Source: Bradyrhizobiaceae bacterium
GTDB lineage: Bacteria; Pseudomonadota; Alphaproteobacteria; Rhizobiales; Xanthobacteraceae
Direction: 5' to 3'
Length of the DNA: 53,872 nucleotides
NCBI GenBank assembly: GCA_003963145.1
Contig: RXJJ01000001.1
Coordinates: 1-53,872 of the forward strand
Shown here: positions 26,718 to 35,546 of the stretch, in pieces
Numbering within the stretch: the stretch's first letter is position 1
How the letters are laid out: each line of letters begins with the position of its first letter
Made by a program: the position numbers and the translations under genes
Notes under the pieces: generated by a model
Told to the model about the DNA's origin: nothing
Databases searched by the model: none
Seen by the model: the letters and a program-made list of their open reading frames with translations, nothing else

Positions 26718-27455
26718 TTAATGGACGCCGAAATAGGCTTCGTGCAGCTCGGCGTTCTGTTTCAATTCAACCGATGTCCCTTCGGCAACAACCTCGCCCT
26801 GAACGAGGACGTAGCCATAATCCGAAATGTTCAGGGTCTGGCGCACATTCTGCTCGACCAGCAGAACGGTGACGCCGGCCTCTTTCAACTTTCCGACGAT
26901 GTTGAAGACCTCGGAAACAAAAAGAGGCGACAGTCCCAAAGAGGGCTCGTCGAAAATGACGAAACCGGGATCCGTCATCAAACCACGCGCGATCGAAAGC
27001 ATCGAACGCTCTCCGCCCGACAGCGTGCCCGCAAGCTGGTTCTGGCGCTCCTTCAATCGCGGGAAGGTTTGGAACATCTTGTCCATCTGCTGGAGGACCT
27101 TGCGTTCGTCGCGCACAAGAAGACCGCCGACCCGCAGATTTTCGAGAACGGTCATTTTGGGGAAAACCTTGTTTCCCTCCGGGATCGTCGCGATACCGAG
27201 CGTGGCGATTTGATGGGTCGGAATATTCGCAATCGACTCGCCGCCGAAAAAGATCGAACCGGACCGCACACGGTTGAGACCCACAATGGCCCGGATCAGC
27301 GTGCTCTTTCCCGCGCCGTTGGCGCCGAGAATGCACGTCACCGTCCCGGGCTTGACCTCGATCGACACGGATTTGAGAACATCGGCGCGATCGTAGCCCG
27401 ACGTTATACCGATCACGGAAAGCTTTCGCGGGGCCTCGGCGCTCAAGACGCTCAT
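26718..27455 (-). CDS. livF: Liv system 2 ATPase LivF
   Basis: ATPase of the HAAT importer, 245 residues: Walker A GANGAGKST, IATIPEGNKVFPKMTVLENL, signature LSGGERS, Walker B FVIFDEPSLGLSP, and VEQNVRQTL in the switch region. The start overlaps the livG stop (ATGA). The aldoxime dehydratase gene follows after 17 bases. Confidence 0.93.
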   Translation of the reverse strand: MSVLSAEAPRKLSVIGITSGYDRADVLKSVSIEVKPGTVTCILGANGAGKSTLIRAIVGLNRVRSGSIFFGGESIANIPTHQIATLGIATIPEGNKVFPKMTVLENLRVGGLLVRDERKVLQQMDKMFQTFPRLKERQNQLAGTLSGGERSMLSIARGLMTDPGFVIFDEPSLGLSPLFVSEVFNIVGKLKEAGVTVLLVEQNVRQTLNISDYGYVLVQGEVVAEGTSVELKQNAELHEAYFGVH

Positions 27456-28234
27456 ACGCTTTCCCCCAGATAAGCCGTTTGCACGGTCGGGTCGGCGATC
27501 AGGTCATCGAACGTGCCCTCGAAGATTTTCCGGCCGAAATTCAGCACCACGCAAATTTCGGATACGCGTCGTACGACATCCATTTCGTGCTCGACAAGGA
27601 TGATGGCGAGATCCGGCATTTCGTCGCGGAACATCAGGATTTCGTCCATCAGACGCCGTGTTTCCTCATGGGTCATGCCGGCCGACGGCTCGTCGAGCAG
27701 AAGGAGCTTCGGCTCCCCGATCAGGGCACGGCATATTTCCACCCGCCGGCGGTCGATCATCGATAATGCGCCCACCGGTTCGAAAATCCGGCCCGCAAGC
27801 TGCGGGTTAAAGCGGTGGATCAGATCGCCGACACGGTCCTTGAGATCGGCATATTCGTTCCAGAATGTTTTTCTGAAAAGAAGATTATCGGTCAGCCCGA
27901 GATGCAGCTTGGAAAGAAGCCCAACCGCAACATTGTCGAACAGCGTCTGGTCGAGCATCAATCGCGCTCTCTGGAATGTGCGCGAGATGCCGGCCAGGCT
28001 GATACGCTGCGGCGATGCGGAGAAGACATCTTCGCCCTCGAACGTCACCACGCCCGCGCTTGGTTTGTAGAGACCCGTGACGACGTTGAAGAACGTGGTC
28101 TTGCCCGAACCGTTGGGTCCGACGAGACCTACGGTGCGCCCCTTCCCGATGCTGAAATCGACGCCGTCGAGGGCGGTCAATCCGCCGAAACGCATCGTCA
28201 GATTTTGGCAGGACAACAGTTCATGCGCCATGGC
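27452..28234 (-). CDS. livG: Liv system 2 ATPase LivG, unusual signature
   Basis: ATPase with Walker A GPNGSGKTT, FGGLTALDGVDF, Walker B LLLLDEPSAGM and switch VEHEMDVV. The signature reads LSMIDRRRVE where LivG proteins normally have LSYG(D/Q)QR. The start at ATG 28234 overlaps the livM stop by 14 bases and gives the family N-terminus MAHELLSCQNLTMRF; the open frame beyond it is inside livM. About 260 residues. Confidence 0.9.
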   Translation of the reverse strand, partial: AMAHELLSCQNLTMRFGGLTALDGVDFSIGKGRTVGLVGPNGSGKTTFFNVVTGLYKPSAGVVTFEGEDVFSASPQRISLAGISRTFQRARLMLDQTLFDNVAVGLLSKLHLGLTDNLLFRKTFWNEYADLKDRVGDLIHRFNPQLAGRIFEPVGALSMIDRRRVEICRALIGEPKLLLLDEPSAGMTHEETRRLMDEILMFRDEMPDLAIILVEHEMDVVRRVSEICVVLNFGRKIFEGTFDDLIADPTVQTAYLGESV

Positions 28235-29423
28235 GCTCTCCGCCCGGCATGGCCTCGTTCCGGAAAAGGCGAATTTGACGTCCCAGAAGACCCGAGGGAC
28301 GGAAGCGCAGGATCGCAATAACCAGCACTGCGAAGATCAGAAGACGGTATTCCTGAATAGCCTGAAGCTTCTCGGGGATGACGAGGATGATGATGGACGC
28401 AAGCACCGCGCCCCAGATGTTTCCCATTCCGCCCAGAATGATGATCGACAGCAAGATCAGGGAATCGCCCAAGCCTGCTCCGTTCGGATTCACAAATCCG
28501 TTCATCATTCCATAGAGCGCGCCGGCCAGCCCGATAATTGCATTGCCAAGGCAGAAGGCTGTGATTTTCCAGCGCGCGGGAGAAATGCCAAACACGGATG
28601 CCGAGGTTTCGTCGCAGCGCACAGCATCGAGCGCAACGCCGATCCACGATTTTTCAAGCCGCCGGCAAAGCGCAAACAGCAGCGCGAACAGAAAAATCGC
28701 CAGAAGAACGTAGGGCACATAAAATGAAACGGGCGTTCCCATGATGGATTTCACACGGCTGAAATCCACGCCGAAAATCCTGAAGCTCATGATCTTCATG
28801 CCTTGCGGACCGCCGAGGACGTCATTCACCTCAAGAAAAGTCCGCAGCAGAATGCCGAAGGAAATGGTGACAAGCGCCGCGTAATGACCCTTGGTCCGCA
28901 GCACTGGCAAAAGCAGCAGGCCGCCAAGGATCGCGGCGGCCGCGCCACCGGCCAGCAGCGCAACGACGGACGGCACTGACGCCGCTGAACAGATCGCTGC
29001 GGTGTAGGAGCCGACGACGAAAAACGCGGCCCCGGCAAAATTCGGCACTCCGGCAAACGCCATCTGGATGGTCAATCCGATCGCAGCCATTCCGTAGATC
29101 GCCACCGTGGCCGTCATCAGCAACGTGTAATGCTCGCGCCTGAAATACCAGACCAGAAGCAGACAACAGACCAGAGCGACGCAGTTCGCTAAAGATCCGT
29201 GGCGCTGCACCAGCTTAAAAATATCGCGCCCGATGGTGGTGTGCTCCGACGCGACGAAAGCCATGGTGAACAGGGCCAGGATGCCCGCGATCTGCCACTG
29301 GGATTCCGCATGCATCAGATAGCCGCCGCCGAGAAACAGCACGGCCACCAGCGGTATGACGAGGAAGCGTGACGGGCCCGCCACGACCCCTTCGACGCGC
29401 GTACTGACAGGCACGCTGGTCAT
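28221..29423 (-). CDS. livM: Liv system 2 permease LivM
   Basis: Membrane subunit of about 400 residues, long for LivM because about 90 residues with extra hydrophobic segments precede the usual start of the family (IYGMAAIGLTIQMAFAGVPNFAGAAFF). The coupling loop DAVRCDETSASVFGI and SIIILGGMGNIWGAVLAS are clear. The ATG at 29423 follows the livH stop by one base. Confidence 0.9.
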   Translation of the reverse strand: MTSVPVSTRVEGVVAGPSRFLVIPLVAVLFLGGGYLMHAESQWQIAGILALFTMAFVASEHTTIGRDIFKLVQRHGSLANCVALVCCLLLVWYFRREHYTLLMTATVAIYGMAAIGLTIQMAFAGVPNFAGAAFFVVGSYTAAICSAASVPSVVALLAGGAAAAILGGLLLLPVLRTKGHYAALVTISFGILLRTFLEVNDVLGGPQGMKIMSFRIFGVDFSRVKSIMGTPVSFYVPYVLLAIFLFALLFALCRRLEKSWIGVALDAVRCDETSASVFGISPARWKITAFCLGNAIIGLAGALYGMMNGFVNPNGAGLGDSLILLSIIILGGMGNIWGAVLASIIILVIPEKLQAIQEYRLLIFAVLVIAILRFRPSGLLGRQIRLFRNEAMPGGERHGA

Positions 29424-29424
29424 G

Positions 29425-30342
29425 TCAGACCCTCTCGCTGCGGCGTTCCGCCAGCAGTCCGGTTGGGAAAATACCGAGAAGGACGATGATGACCGCAAAC
29501 ACGATCACATCCTTGTATTCGCTCGAAAACGGCATCAGCACCACGACGAGCGTCTGAACGCCTGCGAACAAAAACCCCCCGATGATGGGGCCGACGAGGC
29601 TGCCGAGACCGCCGACAACGGCGGCCGCGAAACCGATCACGCCGAGCAGCACGCCCATGTTGAAATTGATTTCGCGATAGTAAAATCCCAGCATGCATCC
29701 CGCGAGCGTCGCAAGAACCGAGCCGATCGCGAATGTTCCGAGCACCGTTTTCTGGAAATTGATTCCCGACAGGCGCGCGGTCTCGCTGTCCTGCGCGACA
29801 GCGCGGATGGCCAGTCCGAGCTTTGTCTTGCTGATGACGAGATGCGTTCCGAACACCAGCACGAGACCGAACAGAAGGATGACAACACTATCAGCGCCGA
29901 CGCTGAACGATCCGAGACGATAAGTGACGTTCGAAAACAAGGAAGGAAACGGCTTCGGATTGCCGCCATTCGGCACGAAAAGACGAATGACCTCGTGCAT
30001 CACGGTGCCGGCCATCAGCGTGCCGAGCAAGACATTGACTGGCGGCGCAAAACGCAGCGGAAGAATGAGCGAGCGTGCCATTCCTACGCCGACAAGACAG
30101 CCCGCGGCAATCGTTGCGATCAGCCCCAGCAGCAAACCCAGGGCCGCCGGCACATGCAGCCACTCCGCGCCAACGAGAGCGCCCAGCATGGCGAAAGCGC
30201 CGACCGTCACCACATCGCCGTGAGAGAAATTGATGACGTCCAGCACGCCAAAGAACAGCGAGAAGCCGACAGCCACCATCGCATAGATGACGCCGAGCAT
30301 CAGGCCGTTGAACAGGTGCTGGGCGAGAATGCCGAAATCCAT
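29425..30342 (-). CDS. livH: Liv system 2 permease LivH
   Basis: Membrane subunit, 305 residues: MVAVGFSLFFGVLDVINFSHGDVVTVG at the N-terminus, AIRAVAQDSETARLSGI as the ATPase-contact loop, and VVGGLGSLVGPIIGG. It starts 159 bases after the binding-protein stop, with a strong hairpin between them. Confidence 0.93.
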   Translation of the reverse strand: MDFGILAQHLFNGLMLGVIYAMVAVGFSLFFGVLDVINFSHGDVVTVGAFAMLGALVGAEWLHVPAALGLLLGLIATIAAGCLVGVGMARSLILPLRFAPPVNVLLGTLMAGTVMHEVIRLFVPNGGNPKPFPSLFSNVTYRLGSFSVGADSVVILLFGLVLVFGTHLVISKTKLGLAIRAVAQDSETARLSGINFQKTVLGTFAIGSVLATLAGCMLGFYYREINFNMGVLLGVIGFAAAVVGGLGSLVGPIIGGFLFAGVQTLVVVLMPFSSEYKDVIVFAVIIVLLGIFPTGLLAERRSERV

Positions 30343-30457
30343 CTATCGACCGTCAGATGTTCCGATTGATCTGTGCGCCAAGCCGATACTCTGGCACCGC
30401 TCCTCGGGGTATCATGCACCCAGATATTAAAGAGAAGCGGCAGCCGGATCGGCGAGA

Positions 30458-30489
30458 CGGTGCCTGCGACACTATGTGTACAGGCACCG
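30458..30489. other. Perfect 9-bp hairpin between receptor and livH
   Basis: CGGTGCCTG and CAGGCACCG pair perfectly; inside the 14-base loop ACAC and GTGT pair again. It is 12 bases after the receptor stop in the direction of transcription, with no T-run, so it probably protects or separates the receptor mRNA rather than ending all transcription. Confidence 0.65.
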
Positions 30490-30501
30490 CGCCTCAACGT
30501 C

Positions 30502-31662
30502 CTATGGCTTCTTCAGTTTCTTTTTGCCAGCTGCATACTGGCTGTCCGGCCAATAAACCCATTTTCCATCCTGAACCACGTAGACATTGGCGTTCATGAT
30601 GTTCTGCCGGTGATCGTCGAAATTGATTTCGCCGACGAGGGATAGATAACCCTTCGTCACATTGAGAGCCGCCTTGACCTTCTCGCGATCTGGGCCAACC
30701 TTCTCGATCGTGTCCATGATCAGGTTTGCAGCCGAATAGGCGAATGGGCCATAGGCATCAGGATCTTCCTTGAAGCCCGCCGCCTTGTAATCGGCGAGAA
30801 ATTTGGCACCCTGGGCATATTTCTCGATCGGCGCACCATTGTGGAACGAGATGGTCCCCTCCGCGCCTGCACCAGCGCCGTCGATAAATCCCGTGTTCAT
30901 GATGCCGGACACAGCGGCAAGCTGAACGTCAAGCCCGACGCGATCCATCTGATTGCGCAAACGAACACCAAGCGGCGTCAGACCTCCCAAAAACACGATA
31001 TCAGGTTTGAGTTCCTTGATCTTCGTGAGCTCGGCGGAAAGGTCCTGCTGATCAGGGCTGACAGGAAAGGTTCCCAAAATTTTTGCATCGGTTTTTGCCA
31101 GAGCATCGGAGAAAAACTTGTTCTGGCCTTTGCCGTAATCCGTCGTGTCATGGACGACGACAAAGGACTTGTACCCCTGGCTTGTCAGGAATTTCGCGGC
31201 GAGGTTGGCTTCATTGATCATCGTGCCGTTGACACGATGAATTTCGTGATAGTCGTTTCCGTAGGTGATGGCGGGCAGGACCGCGCCCCATACGACGACA
31301 GGAAGTCCGAACTTGGCATAAACGTCAACAGTCGCTATCGCCACAGCCGAGCAATAATGGGTAATGCCGGCAATAATCGATTCATCGGACGCGATCTTGG
31401 TTGCAACCTGAATACCGACATTCGGCTTGCACTCGTCGTCGAAAGCGTCCAGATCGAACTGATATTTCGAAGCCGGGTTGGCGTTGTGAAGCTGCACGGC
31501 GAGCTGCGCAGAGTTTCGGCCCCCCAACCCTGTTGCGGAATTTCCGCCCGTAAGCGGCCCCACGAAAGCGATTTTCACGACGTCCTTTGAAGACGCCGGT
31601 GAAGCAAGCGCCACGATCAGCGCACCTGCCAACAGAAATGCTAGGCTCTTCTTTCTACGCAT
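30502..31662 (-). CDS. Liv system 2 substrate-binding protein
   Basis: Periplasmic receptor of the type 1 Liv fold for the importer whose operon ends in aldoxime dehydratase. The signal peptide is MRRKKSLAFLLAGALIVALA with likely cleavage after SPASS. The mature chain starts KIAFVGPLTGGNSATG and contains DDECKPNVGIQVATKI, VVVHDTTDYGKGQ and PDIVFLGGLTPLG. I start at ATG 31662, nine bases after GGAGGA; an ATG seven codons earlier exists. It resembles the true LivJ/LivK group more than the other two receptors here, so the ligand may be an amino-acid-like molecule. Confidence 0.9.
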   Translation of the reverse strand: MRRKKSLAFLLAGALIVALASPASSKDVVKIAFVGPLTGGNSATGLGGRNSAQLAVQLHNANPASKYQFDLDAFDDECKPNVGIQVATKIASDESIIAGITHYCSAVAIATVDVYAKFGLPVVVWGAVLPAITYGNDYHEIHRVNGTMINEANLAAKFLTSQGYKSFVVVHDTTDYGKGQNKFFSDALAKTDAKILGTFPVSPDQQDLSAELTKIKELKPDIVFLGGLTPLGVRLRNQMDRVGLDVQLAAVSGIMNTGFIDGAGAGAEGTISFHNGAPIEKYAQGAKFLADYKAAGFKEDPDAYGPFAYSAANLIMDTIEKVGPDREKVKAALNVTKGYLSLVGEINFDDHRQNIMNANVYVVQDGKWVYWPDSQYAAGKKKLKKP

Positions 31663-31815
31663 GAGTAAGTCCTCCATGCGCAAACGTTAGCTCCGCATCG
31701 GCGCGTGGTGGATTGCAAATCTGCGCAAGAGAGCGTGCGAGAAAATACACAAGAGCAAGGAAACTGCACTCCAGTTAAGCTGAGAGTGTAACAAAATTAG
31801 GCAGACACCAAACGA

Positions 31816-32337
31816 TCATGCCGGCCGGTGTCTTTCCAGTTTGACGAAGGCACCATCGGTATGAAGCAAGGGCGATCCATCATCCTTGTCTGTGTTCACC
31901 ACGCGACCCACGAAGATCGAATGCGTTCCGGATCTTGTTTGCGATTCCACCACACATTCGAGACTGGCCACACACCCCGGCAGAAGAGGAACTCCGGTCA
32001 TTCCATATCGGTACTCCACCTCCGCGAACGGATCGTCGGACTTCAGCGCAAAATGTTGCGCCAGATATTCCTGATCGTCGGACAGCACGTTGACCACGAA
32101 CGTGCCGGTACGCTCGATCAGGGCATGGGACCGGTTGGTCTGGTTGATAACGACCAGGATGCAGGGAGGCTCCGCCGACACGCTGCACACCGCTGTCGCC
32201 GTCATTCCATTCATGGCGACACCGGACCGGCTCGTAATGACCGTGACCGTATTGGCGATCCGCCGCATCGCCGCCTTGAACTGCGTCGGCCCGATCGAGG
32301 GTAGCGATATGATTTCACGTGCCGGGCACATCGCCAT
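31816..32337 (-). CDS. Flavin reductase (HpaC-like)
   Basis: Small FMN-binding split-barrel reductase that supplies reduced flavin to a partner monooxygenase. Typical segments: FKAAMRRIANTVTVITS, NGMTATAVCSVSAEPPCILVVIN, FVVNVLSDDQ and HSIFVGRVV. The length of 173 residues is normal. The ATG at 32337 shares a base with the monooxygenase stop (TGATG), showing direct coupling. Confidence 0.92.
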   Translation of the reverse strand: MAMCPAREIISLPSIGPTQFKAAMRRIANTVTVITSRSGVAMNGMTATAVCSVSAEPPCILVVINQTNRSHALIERTGTFVVNVLSDDQEYLAQHFALKSDDPFAEVEYRYGMTGVPLLPGCVASLECVVESQTRSGTHSIFVGRVVNTDKDDGSPLLHTDGAFVKLERHRPA

Positions 32338-33668
32338 CAATCCCGCGTCCCGGACATGCCAAGATGATCTCGCAGCGAATGCCCTTCATACTCGCTGCGG
32401 AACAGTCCCTTTTCCTGCAGGATCGGCACGACCTTGCCGACGAAATCCTCGAAAGTATCCGGCAGAAATGCCGGCGAAATGACAAAGCCGTCCGTCACCC
32501 CCGAAACGACGATCTCTGCCATTTCCTCGGCGACGTCCTTCGCTGTGCCGACAAGCCGGGGGCACATGACGCCGCGGCCGTAAATACGTCCCGCGTCGGC
32601 GATCGTCATGGATTGTCCGGCAGCAATGCTTTTGAGGGCTGCAAGATTTCCCTGGCTACCCGACGATTGAATCGACTCGACCGTCTCATCGAGCGAGAAA
32701 TGGGAGAAATCTGCATTGGCATGAGCCGCCAGCGTTGAAAGACCAACCAGCGGATTGATCAGCGAATCGTGCAGATCCCTTTTTTCCTCCGCTTCGGCGC
32801 GGCTCTCCCCGATGAAGGGCATGATCGCCATCATGACCTTGCTTGCATCCGCTGGCCGGCCGCTATCCGTCAATGCACGGCTGACATCTTCCTTGAATAC
32901 ACGCATGCGCTCGAGATTTGGCTGAAGCGCGAAAATAACATCGGACCAGCGCGCAGCGAACGCCTTGCCGCGGCCGGATGAGCCGGCCTGTATGATGACG
33001 GGGCGGCCCTGAGGGCTTTGCGGAATGTTGAGTGGACCGCGCGACTGAAACCAGCGACCCTTGTGATTCAGGTAGTGCACCTTGTCGGGATCGGCATAGA
33101 CACCCCCTTCCCGGTCCAGCACGAGCGCGTCTTTGTCCCACGTATTCCAGAGACCGAAGGCGACCTCCATGAATTCATCCGCGCGGTCATATCGCTCGTC
33201 GTGCCCCAGATGCGGAACGCTGCCGAAATTCAGCGCCTCTCCATCGTTCATCGAAGTGACGACGTTCCACGCGGCACGTCCCGCTGAAATGTGGTCGAGC
33301 GTGGCGAATTCGCGCGCTATGTTGTAGGGTGCGTCGTAAGTTGTCGAACGCGTGGCCCCGAGGCCGAGCCGGGTTGTGACCGCGGCAATCGCGCCGAGGA
33401 TCGGGATCGGGTCCATGCGCGTGGCGTCCTGATCCGCGTACCGGATGCCGGTGCGGTGGCTGTCGCCGTAACGATCCGCGATCGCCAGCCGGTCCGCGAA
33501 AAACATGAAATCGAATTTTCCGCGTTCCAGCAGCCGTGCGATCTCGACATAATGTTTGATGCTAAGGAAGTCGGTACGGTGTTTTGGATTTCGCCAGACC
33601 GCATGGCTATGGGCCACGGGACCCGCGATCATGAACCCGCAAAGATGCATCTTGGCTGATTTTGACAT
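32337..33668 (-). CDS. FMNH2-dependent monooxygenase (NtaA/SnaA/DszA family)
   Basis: Luciferase-like two-component monooxygenase, about 443 residues, as in nitrilotriacetate or dibenzothiophene-sulfone monooxygenases. Visible: FDFMFFADRLAI, TTRLGLGATRSTTYDAPYNIAREFATLDHISAGRAAWNVVTS, RPVIIQAGSSGRGKAFAARWSDVIF, all hallmarks of the group. The start at ATG 33668 has GGGAG upstream; an earlier start at 33689 is possible. Its flavin partner follows directly. The substrate is unknown: N-, S- or C-oxidation all occur in the family. Confidence 0.9.
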   Translation of the reverse strand: MSKSAKMHLCGFMIAGPVAHSHAVWRNPKHRTDFLSIKHYVEIARLLERGKFDFMFFADRLAIADRYGDSHRTGIRYADQDATRMDPIPILGAIAAVTTRLGLGATRSTTYDAPYNIAREFATLDHISAGRAAWNVVTSMNDGEALNFGSVPHLGHDERYDRADEFMEVAFGLWNTWDKDALVLDREGGVYADPDKVHYLNHKGRWFQSRGPLNIPQSPQGRPVIIQAGSSGRGKAFAARWSDVIFALQPNLERMRVFKEDVSRALTDSGRPADASKVMMAIMPFIGESRAEAEEKRDLHDSLINPLVGLSTLAAHANADFSHFSLDETVESIQSSGSQGNLAALKSIAAGQSMTIADAGRIYGRGVMCPRLVGTAKDVAEEMAEIVVSGVTDGFVISPAFLPDTFEDFVGKVVPILQEKGLFRSEYEGHSLRDHLGMSGTRD

Positions 33669-33681
33669 GCGTCTCTCCCTT

Positions 33682-33705
33682 GGGCGCAACCAGCCGGCTG
33701 CGCCC
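33682..33705. other. Hairpin between receptor and monooxygenase genes
   Basis: GGGCGCA and TGCGCCC pair perfectly (7 bp) around 10 bases. It lies 41 bases past the receptor stop and just ahead of the monooxygenase ribosome-binding site in the leftward direction. It may tune expression between the transport and enzyme genes. Confidence 0.5.
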
Positions 33706-33746
33706 CTGTTTTAACGGCTTGCTTGAATGCGACCCGAAACGTCAGG

Positions 33747-34976
33747 TCATGATATAATGTCGACGATCTGGTTCTTGCCGTCGTGAATCACCTGATGAAC
33801 GAACGACCGGTTGAGCTGATCGCCACGATCGTTGAAGTCCACGGTCGCGCCGGCACCCACAAAGTTGATCTTCTTGCCCGCGCGCACCATCGCGAGCGCC
33901 TTGACGATGTCATCGACCTCCTCGCCGGGTGGATTGCAGACCTCCCGGACGGATTTCGACCAGACAGCGGAATCTTGCGACTTGGCGTGCTCCATCGCCA
34001 GCGCGGTGACGCACACCTGATCGTGTGTGTTACCGGCGAACAGGAACACCGTGCCTTCCGGCGCGCCCATTTCCTTGACGAACTTCTTGTAGGATTCCGA
34101 CTGTAGCGGCGGGCCCGGCTGGATATGGTGGATGCCCTCGGAGACTTCGTTCGGCACGCTCTTGATGAACGCCCCGTCCGCGTCCGCGCCCGTGCCAAGT
34201 GCGACAATTTTGGATTTGTAGCCGCCGCGGAACGCTTCCTTGGCGATTGCGACAAAGTCGGTGAGCAGCGAAGCACAGAACACGCCGTCCGGCTCCGAGC
34301 CGAAAGCCTTCTCGACCTCGGCGCGATAGGATGGCTGGTTGGGATTATAGATCACGACGTCGACGATGGTGCCATTGAGTTTTGCCAATGCATCCTTGAA
34401 CGGCTCGATCATTGAAATGACGAATGGGTTCTGCTGCGCCAGCACCGAAACTTTCTTCAGCTTCAATTCGGTGACGAGTTTGGCGACCGCCGGCCCCCAC
34501 TGCGAACTGCGGGCCTGAAAACGATAGACCAGGCCCTTGCTGTCATCGGTGATACTGTCAGCGGACGCCGACACCATCTGCACCTTGTTGGCGGCAAGGA
34601 TCAGCGGTTTGGAAGCGAGCGCCTCCGGGCTGCCCCAGAAACCGCCGACCACTTCGACTTTGTTGACATCGAGCAGTTTGCGCGTGGCTGTCACGCTGGT
34701 CGTCGCGCTTGTTTCGGAATCTTCGATAAAGAGCTGGATCTTGCGGCCGCCGAGAATTCCACCCGCATCGTTGATGGTTTTCACCACGAGATCGGCCGAC
34801 TTCTTCATGTCGGGTCCATAAGGGCCGGTCGCCCCGGTGAACGGCAGCACCATTCCAATCGGGATATCGCCTGCCGTCTGGGCGAATGTGGGTCGAACAC
34901 CCAATCCTGCCAGTGACACGCCTCCGAGCAGTCCAACAACCTGACGCCGGTCAAGCATTCCATTCGATTTGGTCAT
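33747..34976 (-). CDS. Liv system 3 substrate-binding protein
   Basis: Type 1 periplasmic receptor, about 409 residues. The N-terminus carries a twin-arginine-like signal (LDRRQVVGLLGGVSLAGLG, then TFAQ). The mature chain IPIGMVLPFTGATGPYGPDMKKSADL, GGILGGRKIQLFIEDSE and VEVVGGFWGSPEAL are typical of receptors for amides or aromatic compounds. It starts three bases after the AhpD-like gene and ends the transport part of the operon. Confidence 0.9.
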   Translation of the reverse strand: MTKSNGMLDRRQVVGLLGGVSLAGLGVRPTFAQTAGDIPIGMVLPFTGATGPYGPDMKKSADLVVKTINDAGGILGGRKIQLFIEDSETSATTSVTATRKLLDVNKVEVVGGFWGSPEALASKPLILAANKVQMVSASADSITDDSKGLVYRFQARSSQWGPAVAKLVTELKLKKVSVLAQQNPFVISMIEPFKDALAKLNGTIVDVVIYNPNQPSYRAEVEKAFGSEPDGVFCASLLTDFVAIAKEAFRGGYKSKIVALGTGADADGAFIKSVPNEVSEGIHHIQPGPPLQSESYKKFVKEMGAPEGTVFLFAGNTHDQVCVTALAMEHAKSQDSAVWSKSVREVCNPPGEEVDDIVKALAMVRAGKKINFVGAGATVDFNDRGDQLNRSFVHQVIHDGKNQIVDIIS

Positions 34977-34979
34977 GAA

Positions 34980-35546
34980 TTACGCCTCCTGTGCACGAGA
35001 TTCAAAGTCCGCCTGGGCCGCCGCGGCGCGGCCGTCGTCAATCTGCAACGCGTCATTGAAACGGTTGAAGAACCCTGCGAGGGCGATGCGCAGCGTCAGC
35101 TCCACGATCTGGCTGTCGCTGAAGCGCGCATGAAGCCTCTCAAATACATTGTCGCGAATCTGGCCGGCCTTCTGGGTCACCAGCGTCGCGTATTCGATCA
35201 CAAGACGATCCGTCTCGTCGAAGTCAGGATGGCTGCCGGCCGGCAACGTCGCGATTGCCTCATCCGAGACACCCTCCACCTTCAAAACCGGGGAATGGCT
35301 GCCGATACAGAAGGCGCACTCGTTCAGCTTCGAGGTGACGACGATGCCGAGTTCAATATACCGCCAGGGCACCCCACCCCGCCCCTTCAGCTCCATCAGC
35401 ATCCGGTAGAGATGATCGAGCGCGGGTGGGACCTGCGCGAGAACCGCTGCCTGATCCTTAAAAGGACCGAACTTGACGAAGCGCTCGTAAACATCCGCGA
35501 TCTGCGGCGGCAACGCATCGGGCGAAAGTGACTGGACGCGGGGCAT
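34980..35546 (-). CDS. AhpD-like carboxymuconolactone-decarboxylase-family protein
   Basis: Small all-helical protein of the CMD/AhpD family with the redox motif CAFCIGSH (Cys77, Cys80, His84), 188 residues. Members act as alkyl-hydroperoxide reductases or as gamma-carboxymuconolactone decarboxylases; the CxxC...H motif favours a redox role. It overlaps the livM stop (TGATG) and sits in a monooxygenase operon, so detoxifying peroxides made by the flavin system is one reading. This is inference. Confidence 0.85.
   Translation of the reverse strand: MPRVQSLSPDALPPQIADVYERFVKFGPFKDQAAVLAQVPPALDHLYRMLMELKGRGGVPWRYIELGIVVTSKLNECAFCIGSHSPVLKVEGVSDEAIATLPAGSHPDFDETDRLVIEYATLVTQKAGQIRDNVFERLHARFSDSQIVELTLRIALAGFFNRFNDALQIDDGRAAAAQADFESRAQEA

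Noticed and set aside
26115-27473. Long plus-strand open frame opposite aldoxime dehydratase and livF
   Set aside because: Antisense to genes with intact motifs; no family features.
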